This document shows, piece after piece, positions 32,905 to 41,296 of a DNA stretch of 64,000 bases. The position numbers were made by a program, and so were the translations under genes. The stretch spans positions 1,984,001 through 2,048,000 of the forward strand of contig NZ_CP009754.1 in the NCBI RefSeq assembly GCF_000772045.1, written 5' to 3'. The notes beneath the pieces were generated by a model, which saw nothing but the letters and a program-made list of their open reading frames with translations, made no database searches and was not told the DNA's origin. The stretch's first letter is position 1. Every line of letters begins with the position of its first letter. The DNA comes from Streptomyces sp. CCM_MD2014. GTDB lineage: Bacteria > Actinomycetota > Actinomycetes > Streptomycetales > Streptomycetaceae.

Positions 32905-33743
32905 CGGGGAAGTGTAGCGGCGGAGCCGGCACCCGCGGCGCGGCGCCGGGCACCGAACGGCACGACGTTCCCGCGCCGGTGCGCCAGCCACAGGAACACC
33001 AGCGTGAGCAGGGCCCCGAAGCCCACCGAGTACACGCTGCCCTCCGGGCCGAAGTCGCCGCCGGTGAGCAGCTTGGGACCCGACATCGTGGCGTCCAGCA
33101 GGCCCTCGCTGTCGCCGTTGCCGGAGACGACGGTGCTGAAGACGCCGCCCGCGGCGAAGTTCCAGCCGAAGTGCACGCCGATCGTCAGCCACAGGTTGCG
33201 GGTGGCGGCGTAGGCGGCGGCGAGCATGAACCCGGCCTCGATGGCGATGGCGACGGCGCCCCACAGGGTGGCGTCCTCGTTGAGCAGGTGCGAGAGCCCG
33301 AACACGAGACCGGTCAGGCCCAGCGCGAGGTAGGTGCCGATGTGCTCCTCGATGATCCGGAACAGCACCCCGCGGTAGACGACCTCCTCCGTCGCGGCGG
33401 CTCCGGCCATGAAGCCGACCAGCCCGATCGCGCCCTGTACCGAGCCGAGCCCGTCGACCTCGTAGTGCCCGGAGGTGAGGAGGTTCACGATGACCGCCGA
33501 GAACATCCCGGCACCGATCAGCGTTCCCCAGCCGAACTTGGCTCCGGCGCCCTCCAGGGCCACGTCCAGGGCCTGCCGGCGCTCGGTCCGCCGCACCACC
33601 CACCCGTACACGAACAGCACCAGCGCGGCCGCCGTGAGTCCGACGACCAGGGTGAGCCAGTCGTTGTCCTTCACCGCCTGGATGGCGGCGCCGCCGATGG
33701 CGTAGGCCGCCAGTACGGCCAGGAACTGCCAGACAAACCTCAC
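32901..33743 (-). CDS. CPBP-family intramembrane glutamic endopeptidase
   Basis: Predicted 280-aa membrane protease of the CAAX-protease/bacteriocin-processing family. Eight or so spans carry the conserved motifs E119-E120-xxx-R124 (TEEVVYRG), FGLSHL with H152, and HFGWN with H191. GTG 33743 follows AAGGAG at good spacing; the longer frame upstream lacks resemblance. It heads a translationally coupled operon with a sensor kinase and response regulator, suggesting that it is an integral part of that signalling pathway, possibly by cleaving a membrane signal. Confidence 0.88.
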   Translation of the reverse strand: MRFVWQFLAVLAAYAIGGAAIQAVKDNDWLTLVVGLTAAALVLFVYGWVVRRTERRQALDVALEGAGAKFGWGTLIGAGMFSAVIVNLLTSGHYEVDGLGSVQGAIGLVGFMAGAAATEEVVYRGVLFRIIEEHIGTYLALGLTGLVFGLSHLLNEDATLWGAVAIAIEAGFMLAAAYAATRNLWLTIGVHFGWNFAAGGVFSTVVSGNGDSEGLLDATMSGPKLLTGGDFGPEGSVYSVGFGALLTLVFLWLAHRRGNVVPFGARRRAAGAGSAATLPR

Positions 33744-33907
33744 GGGAACTCCTTGGTCGGGCCCGTGACTTCGGCGCCTCGGGCTATGACACCGGACGCT
33801 ACGGATCCGGCGGCCGGAGATCGTCACCTCACGGTGGACACCTGGCCGTAGCTCGCACGGGGGACGAGGCGCCGGAGCCCGGGCGGGCACGTCGTAGCCT
33901 CGGACAC

Positions 33908-34852
33908 ATGACCAGCGACTCCGCCGACGACTCCCCCGACGGCGCTTGCGCCCGCTCCTTCGCCGGCGCCCTCGCCGCAGGCCCGCTCGTGCTCGACGGC
34001 GGGCTGTCCAACCAGCTGGAGGCGGCCGGGCACGACCTGGGCGACGCCCTGTGGTCGGCCCGGCTGCTCGCCGACGATCCCGAGGCGATCACGCGGGCCC
34101 ATCTCGCCTACGTCGAGGCAGGCGCGGACGTGGTGATCACCTCCAGCTACCAGGCCACCTTCGAGGGCTTCGCCCGGCACGGCATCGGGCGGGAGCGGGC
34201 CGCCGAACTGCTCGCGCTCAGCGTGGAGTCGGCGCGGGAGGCGGCCCGCCGGGCGCAGGCCTCCCGTCCGCTGTGGGTGGCGGCGTCGGCGGGCCCGTAC
34301 GGGGCGATGCTCGCGGACGGTTCCGAGTACCGGGGGCGGTACGGCCTCGACGTGGCCGAACTGGAGCGCTTCCACCGGCCCCGTCTGGAGGTCCTGGCCG
34401 CCGCCCGGCCGGACGTCCTCGCGCTGGAGACGGTCCCGGACACCGACGAGGCGGTCGCGCTGCTGCGGGCGGTGCGCGACCTGGGCGTGCCCGCCTGGCT
34501 GTCGTACACCGTCGCCGGGGACCGTACGCGTGCGGGTCAGCCGCTGGAGGAGGCGTTCGCCCTGGCCGCCGACGCGGAGGAGGTGATCGCGGTGGGCGTC
34601 AACTGCTGTGCCCCCGGGGACGTGTCCGGCGCGGTGGAGACGGCCGCCCGGGTCACCGGGAAGCCGGTCGTCGCCTATCCCAACAGCGGCGAGCGGTGGG
34701 ACGCGGAGTCCCGCTCCTGGCGTGGGCGTTCGCTGTTCGCGGCCGGGCTGGTGCGGGAGTGGCGGGAGCGCGGGGCCCGGGTGATCGGCGGCTGCTGCCG
34801 GGTGGGCCCGGAGGCGGTCACGTCGATCGCGCGGGTGCTGTCCCGGGAGTGA
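33908..34852 (+). CDS. mmuM: Homocysteine S-methyltransferase
   Basis: Predicted 314-aa zinc enzyme making methionine from homocysteine and S-methylmethionine or SAM. The barrel starts LVLDGGLSNQLEAAGHDL, has ITSSYQATFEGF, and the zinc cysteines are in VGVNCC and IGGCCRVGP, as in MmuM and plant HMT. ATG 33908 begins MTSDSADD. It is 19 bp upstream of the DUF4129 gene, so it may head the MoxR operon or share its transcript by proximity only. Confidence 0.92.
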   Translation: MTSDSADDSPDGACARSFAGALAAGPLVLDGGLSNQLEAAGHDLGDALWSARLLADDPEAITRAHLAYVEAGADVVITSSYQATFEGFARHGIGRERAAELLALSVESAREAARRAQASRPLWVAASAGPYGAMLADGSEYRGRYGLDVAELERFHRPRLEVLAAARPDVLALETVPDTDEAVALLRAVRDLGVPAWLSYTVAGDRTRAGQPLEEAFALAADAEEVIAVGVNCCAPGDVSGAVETAARVTGKPVVAYPNSGERWDAESRSWRGRSLFAAGLVREWRERGARVIGGCCRVGPEAVTSIARVLSRE

Positions 34853-34871
34853 CCGGTGGACGTGTGCCAAG

Positions 34872-35894
34872 ATGGCCGTGAACAGGCGTTCGGAGGGCGA
34901 CGGGTTCGGCGGAGGGGCGCACGGCGTGGCACACGGGGGGCGGACCGGACACCGCGCGGTGCCGGGGGCGGTGGTCGCCGTCGGAGTCGTCGGCGCCCTG
35001 GCCGTCGCCGCGCTCGCGCTGCGGCCCGCGGAGGGGCTGCTGCACTCCGGCCGGGGGCCGCTCGGCCAGTGGGGCATCGTGGCGATCGGGGCGTCCGCCG
35101 CCTGGACGATCGGGGTCTGGACGGCCGTCCGGCGCCTGCGTCCCCGTTTCGGCGCCGACCGCATGGGACTGGCGCCGGTCGAGGAGCGGCTGCGGGACGC
35201 CGCCGCGCCCCTGCTGCTCTCCGCGACGGGCGTCATCGGCGTACTGGCCCTGGTCCTGCACCGGTTCTCCACCGGCGACGGCACGCCCGGCCCGCCGCCG
35301 CCCCTCGCGACCGAACCGGCCCCCGAGCCGACGTTCGCCACTCCCCCGCCCCAGGAGCGCCCGCGCGGTTCGGGGGACCATTCCTCCCTGCCGCTGCACC
35401 TGGTGCTCCTCGTGCTGGCCGCGGTCGTGGCCGTGCTCGCCGTGGTGGCCGTCGTGCGGCGGCTGCGACGGTTCCGGCTGAGTCTGCCCCAGCGTCCGGG
35501 TCCGTTGGGGAGCACCGCACCGCAGGGCGACGACGCGCGACTGCTGCTGTCCGCCGTGCACTCGGGCCGCCGCGCCCTGGCCGGCACCGACGACGACGCC
35601 CGGGCCGCCGTCATCGCCTGCTACGCCGCGATGGAGGACGCCCTCGCGGCGTCCGGTGTGCGGCGGCAGGCCTCCGACAGTCCGTCCGACCTGCTCACCC
35701 GCGCCGCCGACGCGGGCTTCGCCCCGGGCCCGGCCGGGCCGCGCCTCACCGCCCTGTTCCGCGAGGCCCGTTACTCCTCGCACCCGATGGACGGCTCGCA
35801 CCGGACGGCCGCGGCCGCCGCCCTGGAGGAGATCGCGACCCTGCTCGGGGACCGGGCACCGGACCCGGCCCGGGACGGGGAGGCCAAGCGGTGA
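34872..35894 (+). CDS. DUF4129-domain membrane protein (MoxR operon)
   Basis: Predicted 340-aa protein with spans at about 33-55, 68-86, 112-131 and 177-197, then a cytoplasmic C-terminal DUF4129 domain (DDARAAVIACYAAMEDALAASGVRR ... REARYSSHPM, about 235-320). DUF4129 proteins accompany MoxR ATPases and DUF58 proteins in many actinomycetes, where the set may process or assemble envelope proteins. Its TGA overlaps the GTG of the next gene by 4 bp. Confidence 0.85.
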   Translation: MAVNRRSEGDGFGGGAHGVAHGGRTGHRAVPGAVVAVGVVGALAVAALALRPAEGLLHSGRGPLGQWGIVAIGASAAWTIGVWTAVRRLRPRFGADRMGLAPVEERLRDAAAPLLLSATGVIGVLALVLHRFSTGDGTPGPPPPLATEPAPEPTFATPPPQERPRGSGDHSSLPLHLVLLVLAAVVAVLAVVAVVRRLRRFRLSLPQRPGPLGSTAPQGDDARLLLSAVHSGRRALAGTDDDARAAVIACYAAMEDALAASGVRRQASDSPSDLLTRAADAGFAPGPAGPRLTALFREARYSSHPMDGSHRTAAAAALEEIATLLGDRAPDPARDGEAKR

Positions 35895-36487
35895 ACCGGT
35901 TTCCGCAGGACGGCCCGGGGCAGGACATGCTGTCGCTGCCCCGGCTCGGGCTGCTGGGCGGCGCGGTCGCCGGCACGGGCCTGCTGCTCGTCCTGCTCCT
36001 CGACGGACCCGAGGCCGCCGGTGCGCTGGTGGCGCTGCTCGCGGCCGTGGCCGTGCTCGTCGCCCGGTACGTCACCGGGGCGGGCGCGGTCGACTCCGCG
36101 TACCGGGACGAGGTGCGGCTGTTGCGGACGCGGGCTCCGGGCATGGGCGAGTGGTGGCGCAACGTGAAGACCTCCACCGGACCCGACGGCGCCCTGTACT
36201 ACCGCGCGGTGCTCCGGATCGAACTGCGCCGTCTGTACTCCGCCGCGCTCGCCGAGCACCACCACGTGTCCCTGGAGCACCAGCCCGAGCGCGCCGCCGA
36301 GTTGGTCGGTCCCGAGCTGTGGCCGTGGCTGGGTCCCGTGCCGCCGGGCACCGGCCCGGAGGGCGAGGTGCCCGTCGACGTACTGCGCCGCCTCGTCGAC
36401 CGGCTGGAAGCCCTCGGCGCGCCCCGCACCCGCAGCCCCCTCCCCCGTCCCCGCACATCCCGTACCGGTAAGGACCAAGCGACGTGA
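35891..36487 (+). CDS. Membrane protein of the MoxR/DUF58 operon
   Basis: Predicted 198-aa protein starting at GTG 35891 (GTGA overlap with the DUF4129 gene). Two spans near 19-37 and 43-62 are followed by a cytoplasmic helical domain (AYRDEVRLLRTRAPGMGEWWRNVKTS, ELRRLYSAALAEHHHVSLEHQPERAAELVG). I do not know a named family. It sits consistently between DUF4129 and MoxR and ends in a second GTGA overlap, so it belongs to the same assembly. Confidence 0.75.
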   Translation: MNRFPQDGPGQDMLSLPRLGLLGGAVAGTGLLLVLLLDGPEAAGALVALLAAVAVLVARYVTGAGAVDSAYRDEVRLLRTRAPGMGEWWRNVKTSTGPDGALYYRAVLRIELRRLYSAALAEHHHVSLEHQPERAAELVGPELWPWLGPVPPGTGPEGEVPVDVLRRLVDRLEALGAPRTRSPLPRPRTSRTGKDQAT

Positions 36488-37482
36488 CGACTCCCTCCAC
36501 GCCCCCGCTCCGCACCGCCGAGCAGGTCGGCGAGCAGGCCGGTGCCGTACTGCGCGAGATCGGCCGTGCCGTCGTCGGCAAGCAGGACGCCCTCGAGCAG
36601 GTGATGCTGGCCGTGCTGGCGGGCGGCCACGTCCTCGTCGAGGACCTGCCGGGTCTCGGCAAGACGCTCCTCGCCCGCTCCTTCGCCACCACGCTCGGCC
36701 TGGACTTCCGCCGCATCCAGTTCACGCCCGACCTGCTGCCCTCCGACGTCACCGGGACGCCGCTGTACGACCAGCGCACCGGCGAGATGGTGTTCCACCC
36801 GGGCCCGGTCTTCACCCACCTCCTGCTCGCCGACGAGATCAACCGGACGCCGCCCAAGACGCAGGCCGCGCTGCTGGAGGCGATGGCCGAGTCGCAGGTG
36901 ACCGTGGACGGCGAGACCCGGCCGCTCGCCGACCCGTTCCTGGTGATCGCGACCGCCAACCCGGTGGAGTACGAGGGCACCTACTCGCTGCCCGAGGCCC
37001 AGCTCGACCGGTTCCAGTTGCGGGTGCGGATGGGGTACCTGACCGCCTCCGAGGAGCTGGCGATGCTGCGGGCCCGCGTCGACCGGGCCGCGCCCGAGGC
37101 CGTGCTCGAACGGCTCGCGGGGCCACAGGACGTGCTGGCGTGGCGGGCCGTCGTCGAGCGGGTGGAGATCGACGACGACCTGCTGGAGTACGCCGTCGCG
37201 CTCGTCGGCGCGACCCGCGACCACCCCCGGATCAGCATCGGCTCCTCGCCGCGCGGCGGACTCGCCCTGGTCCAGCTCGCCCGCGCCCGCGCCGTGCTGG
37301 ACGGCCGCGACTACGTCGTCCCCGAGGACGTCAAGGACCTCGCGGTGCCCGCGCTGGCCCATCGGGTGTCGCTGCGGCCGGAGTTGTGGGTGAGCGGGAT
37401 CTCCACGGACGACGTGCTGCGCGAGCTGGTCGACGGCGTCGGTACGCCGACGACGCGGCGTACGGCCGCCGTGTCGTCGTGA
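36484..37482 (+). CDS. MoxR-family AAA+ ATPase
   Basis: Predicted 332-aa ATPase. Walker A is G57-LGKT (EDLPGLGKTLLAR), Walker B is LLADEIN (113-119), and sensor-type ATANPVEYEGTYSLPEAQLDRF follows with the arginine-finger region. MoxR proteins act as chaperones for assembly of partner complexes, here presumably the VWA-lacking DUF58 protein and membrane partners. GTG 36484 overlaps the previous stop (GTGA), and its own TGA overlaps GTG 37479, the likely true start of the DUF58 gene. Confidence 0.93.
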   Translation: MTTPSTPPLRTAEQVGEQAGAVLREIGRAVVGKQDALEQVMLAVLAGGHVLVEDLPGLGKTLLARSFATTLGLDFRRIQFTPDLLPSDVTGTPLYDQRTGEMVFHPGPVFTHLLLADEINRTPPKTQAALLEAMAESQVTVDGETRPLADPFLVIATANPVEYEGTYSLPEAQLDRFQLRVRMGYLTASEELAMLRARVDRAAPEAVLERLAGPQDVLAWRAVVERVEIDDDLLEYAVALVGATRDHPRISIGSSPRGGLALVQLARARAVLDGRDYVVPEDVKDLAVPALAHRVSLRPELWVSGISTDDVLRELVDGVGTPTTRRTAAVSS

Positions 37483-37631
37483 CCCCGTCCGCGCCGGAGG
37501 CGGTACCGGCCCCGCAGCCCCGGCCGAACGCGCTGGTGGACCGCGCTCTGGAGGGCCGCACCGCGCCGGCGCCCCCGCCGTCCCGGCCGCCCGGGGGCCG
37601 CGTCCGGGCGAGCGGACCCTGCGCCTGCTGA
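37479..37631 (+). pseudogene. Out-of-frame 5' fragment of the DUF58 gene
   Basis: GTG 37479 overlaps the MoxR stop as GTGA, the same junction used throughout this operon, and opens a 50-residue proline-rich frame that stops at TGA 37629-37631. The downstream frame reads ERTLRLLTVAAVALAAALL across the stop, the natural continuation. One extra G in the GGGGG run at 37593-37597 would join the two frames. The lesion may be a sequencing error, a real frameshift or a slippage site. Confidence 0.65.
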
Positions 37632-37633
37632 CC

Positions 37634-38842
37634 GTGGCCGCCGTGGCGCTGGCCGCCGCCCTGCTCACCGGCCGGGGCTGGCTGCTCGCGCTCGCGGCGG
37701 CGCCGCTGGTTCTGCTCGCGCTGGCGCTGCCCCGCACCCCCGCCCGCCGCGTCGAGACCTCGGTGACCGTCGAGTCGAGACGCTGCTTCGAGGGCGACAC
37801 GGTCACCGTCCGCGTCGAGGTGGCCCACGACGGCGACGCCGTACGCCTCGACCCGGGCGTCACGCTCGGCCCCGGCCTGCGCCTCGACGAGGTGGCCGTC
37901 GGCCGGTCCTCGGTGACGCTGCGTCATACGGCGCTGACCTGGGGCCGCTGGTCGCTCGGCCCGGTGGACCTGGACGTGTACGACTGTGGCGGCACCGTGC
38001 GCCGCACCGTGCGGGTCGATGTCCCCGAGGTGTCGGTGTTCCCGCACGCCGCGCAGACGAGGTTCACCCCGATCCCGGTACGGCTGCCGCAGCGGCTCGG
38101 CGAGCACGCCTCGCCGCAGCCCGGGGAGGGCGTCGAGGTCGTCGGGGTGGGGCCCTGGGTCCCCGGGGAGCGGCAGCGGCGCATCCACTGGCCGTCCACG
38201 ACCCGGCGCGACGCCGTGCAGTTGCACCGGTTCGCGGCCGAGCGGGCCGCCGACACGGTGATGCTGCTCGACGCGTTCGGGGACGTCGTCGACCCGGTGA
38301 CCGGGCTGTCCTCCCTGGACGAGACCGTGCGCGCCGCCGCCGGGCTCACCCGGGCCTATCTGCGCACCCACGACCGGGTGGGGGTCGTCTCGACCGGCGG
38401 CACCACCCGCTGGCTGACGCCGGGCACCGGGGACGCGGCGTTCTACCGCATCGTCGAGAGCGTCCTCGACGTCCGCAAGAACCGCACCTTCGGCGGCGAC
38501 GGGCTGGAGCGGGTCCCGCCGCCCGCGCTGCCGGAGGGTGCCCTGGTGTACGTGTTCACCCCGCTCAGCGACGCACGGATCCTGACGGTGCTGCGGGACG
38601 TCCAGGCCCGCGGGCGCCGTCCGGTCGTCGTGGAGATCCCGAGCGGCGACCCTCGGGTGGAACCCGGGGACGAGGCGGGGGAGCTGGGCCTGCGGCTGTG
38701 GCGGGCGGAGCGCGACGCGATGCGGTTCGCCCTGCGGGACAGCGGGGTGCCGGTGCTCCAACACACGGCGGGCGAGTCCTTGGATCTGGCGCTGGCGCCG
38801 CTTCTGTCGGGGCGGGTCGGGGGAAGGGGACGCGCGGGATGA
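37634..38842 (+). CDS. DUF58-domain membrane protein (frameshift near its 5' end)
   Basis: Predicted 402-aa from GTG 37634, but that GTG has no ribosome-binding site and follows in-frame coding sequence without any start codon, so the intact gene should begin at GTG 37479. Two membrane segments (about 1-30 counted from 37634) precede the DUF58 domain with GVGPWVPGERQRRIHWPSTTRRDAVQLHRF (motif region about 172-200) and a VWA-like fold (DTVMLLDAFGD). It works with MoxR and DUF4129 proteins. Its TGA overlaps the next ATG by 4 bp. Confidence 0.82.
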   Translation: MAAVALAAALLTGRGWLLALAAAPLVLLALALPRTPARRVETSVTVESRRCFEGDTVTVRVEVAHDGDAVRLDPGVTLGPGLRLDEVAVGRSSVTLRHTALTWGRWSLGPVDLDVYDCGGTVRRTVRVDVPEVSVFPHAAQTRFTPIPVRLPQRLGEHASPQPGEGVEVVGVGPWVPGERQRRIHWPSTTRRDAVQLHRFAAERAADTVMLLDAFGDVVDPVTGLSSLDETVRAAAGLTRAYLRTHDRVGVVSTGGTTRWLTPGTGDAAFYRIVESVLDVRKNRTFGGDGLERVPPPALPEGALVYVFTPLSDARILTVLRDVQARGRRPVVVEIPSGDPRVEPGDEAGELGLRLWRAERDAMRFALRDSGVPVLQHTAGESLDLALAPLLSGRVGGRGRAG

Positions 38843-39459
38843 CGACCGGGACGACGACGCGGTGGACGCGGGCCGGGCTCCGGGAGTACCTGGGGTACTG
38901 GATCGGCACCGTGCCGGTGCGGGTGATCGCGGTGGCGGCCGTCGTGCTGGCGTGGCGGCCGTGGGCCGCGGTGGGCACGGCGGGGGAAGCGGTGCCGCTC
39001 GTCGGCGCGATCGCCTTCGCGGCGTGGGCGGCGCCCTCGCTGGACCGGCGCCCGTCGGTGGCGGCCGGCTGGTCCGCCCGGCTGCTGCGCCACCGGACGA
39101 CGCTGGTCGCGGCGGGCGTGGTGGTGATCGCGGCGTTCGGCGACCCGGCCTGGTGGGAGGCCGGCTGCCTGGTCGTACTGCTGGTCGCCTACCTGGTGAC
39201 GAGTGAGACGTGGCCGTGGCGGTGGGGACGCGGGACCGCACGTGTGGGGGCCGAGGCGCTGGCGGCCTGCGCGGGAGCGGGCGTCGTGGCGGCCGCCGCC
39301 GCGGTGCCGGTGAGCGGGACCGGCTCCGGGCTCGGACGGCTGATCGCCGCCGGGGCGGTCGTGGCCCTGGCGGTGACCGGTGGCTGGACGGTGCGGGCCC
39401 GGTGGCGCGGCGACGCCCCGGGATCCGATGCCCCGGAATCCGGTGTCCCGGCGCCCTGA
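38839..39459 (+). CDS. Membrane protein ending the MoxR operon
   Basis: Predicted 206-aa protein with about six spans (17-37, 43-60, 78-95, 97-113, 130-148, 155-176) and no motif that I recognise. ATG 38839 overlaps the DUF58 stop (ATGA). Position and coupling tie it to the MoxR/DUF58/DUF4129 system; it may replace the transglutaminase-type partner seen in other genomes. The next 190 bp contain only the dacB-type promoter region. Confidence 0.72.
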   Translation: MTTGTTTRWTRAGLREYLGYWIGTVPVRVIAVAAVVLAWRPWAAVGTAGEAVPLVGAIAFAAWAAPSLDRRPSVAAGWSARLLRHRTTLVAAGVVVIAAFGDPAWWEAGCLVVLLVAYLVTSETWPWRWGRGTARVGAEALAACAGAGVVAAAAAVPVSGTGSGLGRLIAAGAVVALAVTGGWTVRARWRGDAPGSDAPESGVPAP

Positions 39460-39650
39460 AGGGCAGCGGGATTGCCCGTCGGGTGCCGGGAAAGGCCCCT
39501 TCACAAAAGCTTCGGGGCAGCCGTCCCCAATTCGGTCGCAGGACTTTCACACCCCGTCAATTTCCGTCCCGGCCCTGCATATGGCGGCTGGTAGCGTGCC
39601 CAGCGCTTCACCCCCACAGAACGAAGTAACCGATCTTTGGATTTCACTTC

Positions 39651-41006
39651 ATGACTGGTACGCCAGACGAAACCCCCACGACCACATTCACCCCCGGCGG
39701 ACGGCGCAGGCACCGCAAAGCGAGAGTGAGCCGCGTCGGCGCACGCCGGGCCCTCGTGCTCGCGATGGCCGTGCCCGTGGCCTCCGCCACGCTGGCCGGG
39801 ACCTCCGCCTTCGCCGCCGACGGCAACGCCCCGCAGCAGCAGGGCATCTCGGCCGACGACCTCGCCGCCGACGACGCGCAGCTGGTCAAGAACCTCAACG
39901 AGCGCCTCGCCGACGAGCGTCTGGGCACCGACGTGAGCGGTGTCGTGCTCGACGCCGACTCGGACACCGCCCTGTGGGACCACAACGGCTCCACCGCCCT
40001 CATGCCGGCCTCGAACGCCAAGCTCGCCACGGCCACCACCGCCCTGACGCTGCTGGGCGCCAACCACGAGTTCACCACCAAGGTCGTGTACGGCGAGGGC
40101 ACCCTCACCCTCGTCGGCGGCGGTGACCGCACCCTCACGAGCGAGGACGTCGCCGCGCTGGCCAAGACCGCCGCCGACGGCCTCAGGGCGGCCGGCCGCA
40201 CCGACGTCCAGGTCCGGGTGGACGACAGCCTGTTCGCCGCCCCGAGTCTCGCCGAGGGCTGGAACGAGGGCTACTACCCCACCGAGGTCGCCCCGGTCCG
40301 TTCCCTCGTCGTGGACGGCGCCGCCGTGCAGGACACGTCGATCGACGCGGGCGAGGTCTTCGCGAAGAAGCTCGCCGAACAGGGCGTCACCGTCACGGGC
40401 GAGGTGTCCCGCACGACGGTGAAGCAGTCCGACGTCCCGGTGGCGCAGCACAGGTCGGCGCCGCTGTCGGACATCGTCAAGAAGATGCTCAAGACCAGCG
40501 ACAACAACATCGCCGAGACCCTGCTCCGCATGTCGGCCGTGGAGCTGGGCCGGCCGGGCACCTTCGAGGCCGGCACCGCGCTGGTCCGCCAGGTGCTCAG
40601 CTCGTACGGCATCTCCCTCGACAACTTCGAGATGCACGACGGCAGCGGCCTCTCCCGCGCCGACCGCATCCCGGCCGCGACGCTCGCGCAGCTCCTCGAC
40701 GCGATCACGGAGTCGCCCGCCCTGGGCTCGATCCTGGAGGGCCTGCCGGTCTCCGGCGAGGCCGGTGCCAGCCTCGGCCCGGAGTGGGGGCGCTTCGACG
40801 ACCCCAACTCCGAGTGCGCGGTCGGCAAGGTGCACGCCAAGACCGGCACGCTGACGGGCGCCATCGCCCTGAGCGGCGTCACGCGGACCGACGACGGCGA
40901 CTGGCGGATCTTCTCCTTCATCGAGAACAACTCGACGGCCGACCCGAGCGACATCAAGGACGCCATGGACGGCCTCGCCGCGACCGTGAACGGCTGCTGG
41001 GCCTGA
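39651..41006 (+). CDS. dacB: PBP4-type D-alanyl-D-alanine carboxypeptidase/endopeptidase
   Basis: Predicted 451-aa exported S13 peptidase trimming or cleaving peptidoglycan peptides. A long basic N-region (RRRHRKARVSRVGARR) and hydrophobic core lead to SAFAADGN cleavage near 56. Catalytic motifs are SxxK S121-K124 (PASNAKLAT), SxN S283-N285 (KTSDNNIAE) and KTG 397-399 (HAKTGTLTGAI). Length is typical of DacB. It is monocistronic, with about 190 bp of upstream non-coding DNA. A soluble periplasmic-side enzyme is expected, with no C-terminal anchor visible. Confidence 0.93.
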   Translation: MTGTPDETPTTTFTPGGRRRHRKARVSRVGARRALVLAMAVPVASATLAGTSAFAADGNAPQQQGISADDLAADDAQLVKNLNERLADERLGTDVSGVVLDADSDTALWDHNGSTALMPASNAKLATATTALTLLGANHEFTTKVVYGEGTLTLVGGGDRTLTSEDVAALAKTAADGLRAAGRTDVQVRVDDSLFAAPSLAEGWNEGYYPTEVAPVRSLVVDGAAVQDTSIDAGEVFAKKLAEQGVTVTGEVSRTTVKQSDVPVAQHRSAPLSDIVKKMLKTSDNNIAETLLRMSAVELGRPGTFEAGTALVRQVLSSYGISLDNFEMHDGSGLSRADRIPAATLAQLLDAITESPALGSILEGLPVSGEAGASLGPEWGRFDDPNSECAVGKVHAKTGTLTGAIALSGVTRTDDGDWRIFSFIENNSTADPSDIKDAMDGLAATVNGCWA

Positions 41007-41071
41007 CGGGTCGCACCTGACGGAGCGTGGAGATCCGGTGAAGGCCCCCGAGGGCAGACGGGTGTGCCCCG

Positions 41072-41257
41072 TCAGTCCGCCGGGACGACGCACTCGAACC
41101 ACACGGCCCTGCCGGGCTCCCGCTCCGTCACGCCCCGCTTGTCCGCCGGCTCCGACACCAGCAGCAGCCCGCACCCGCCCTCGCCCGCACGGAGACACGA
41201 CGGGGCAGCCAACTCATCGCCGCTCCCGACGAGGTGACCGTCCTCACGCGGAGGAGT
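41072..41257 (-). pseudogene. Remnant of an RsbW-like ATP-binding protein
   Basis: Reading leftward to TGA 41072, the tail GEGGCGLLLVSEPADKRG...WFECVVPAD matches the G2 box and C-terminal strands of RsbW-like anti-sigma factors (compare the intact gene at 11699). Upstream of about 41200 the resemblance fades, and no start, N box or G1 box is present before the esterase gene begins. It is a decayed 3' fragment. Confidence 0.55.
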
Positions 41258-41296
41258 GCGATGCTGCGGTCGCAGGCCAAGGCCCGCAGGGACACG

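Noticed and set aside
37634..38842. Taking GTG 37634 as a normal start for DUF58
   Set aside because: No ribosome-binding site, and it breaks the overlap pattern of the operon; the upstream frame is clearly coding.
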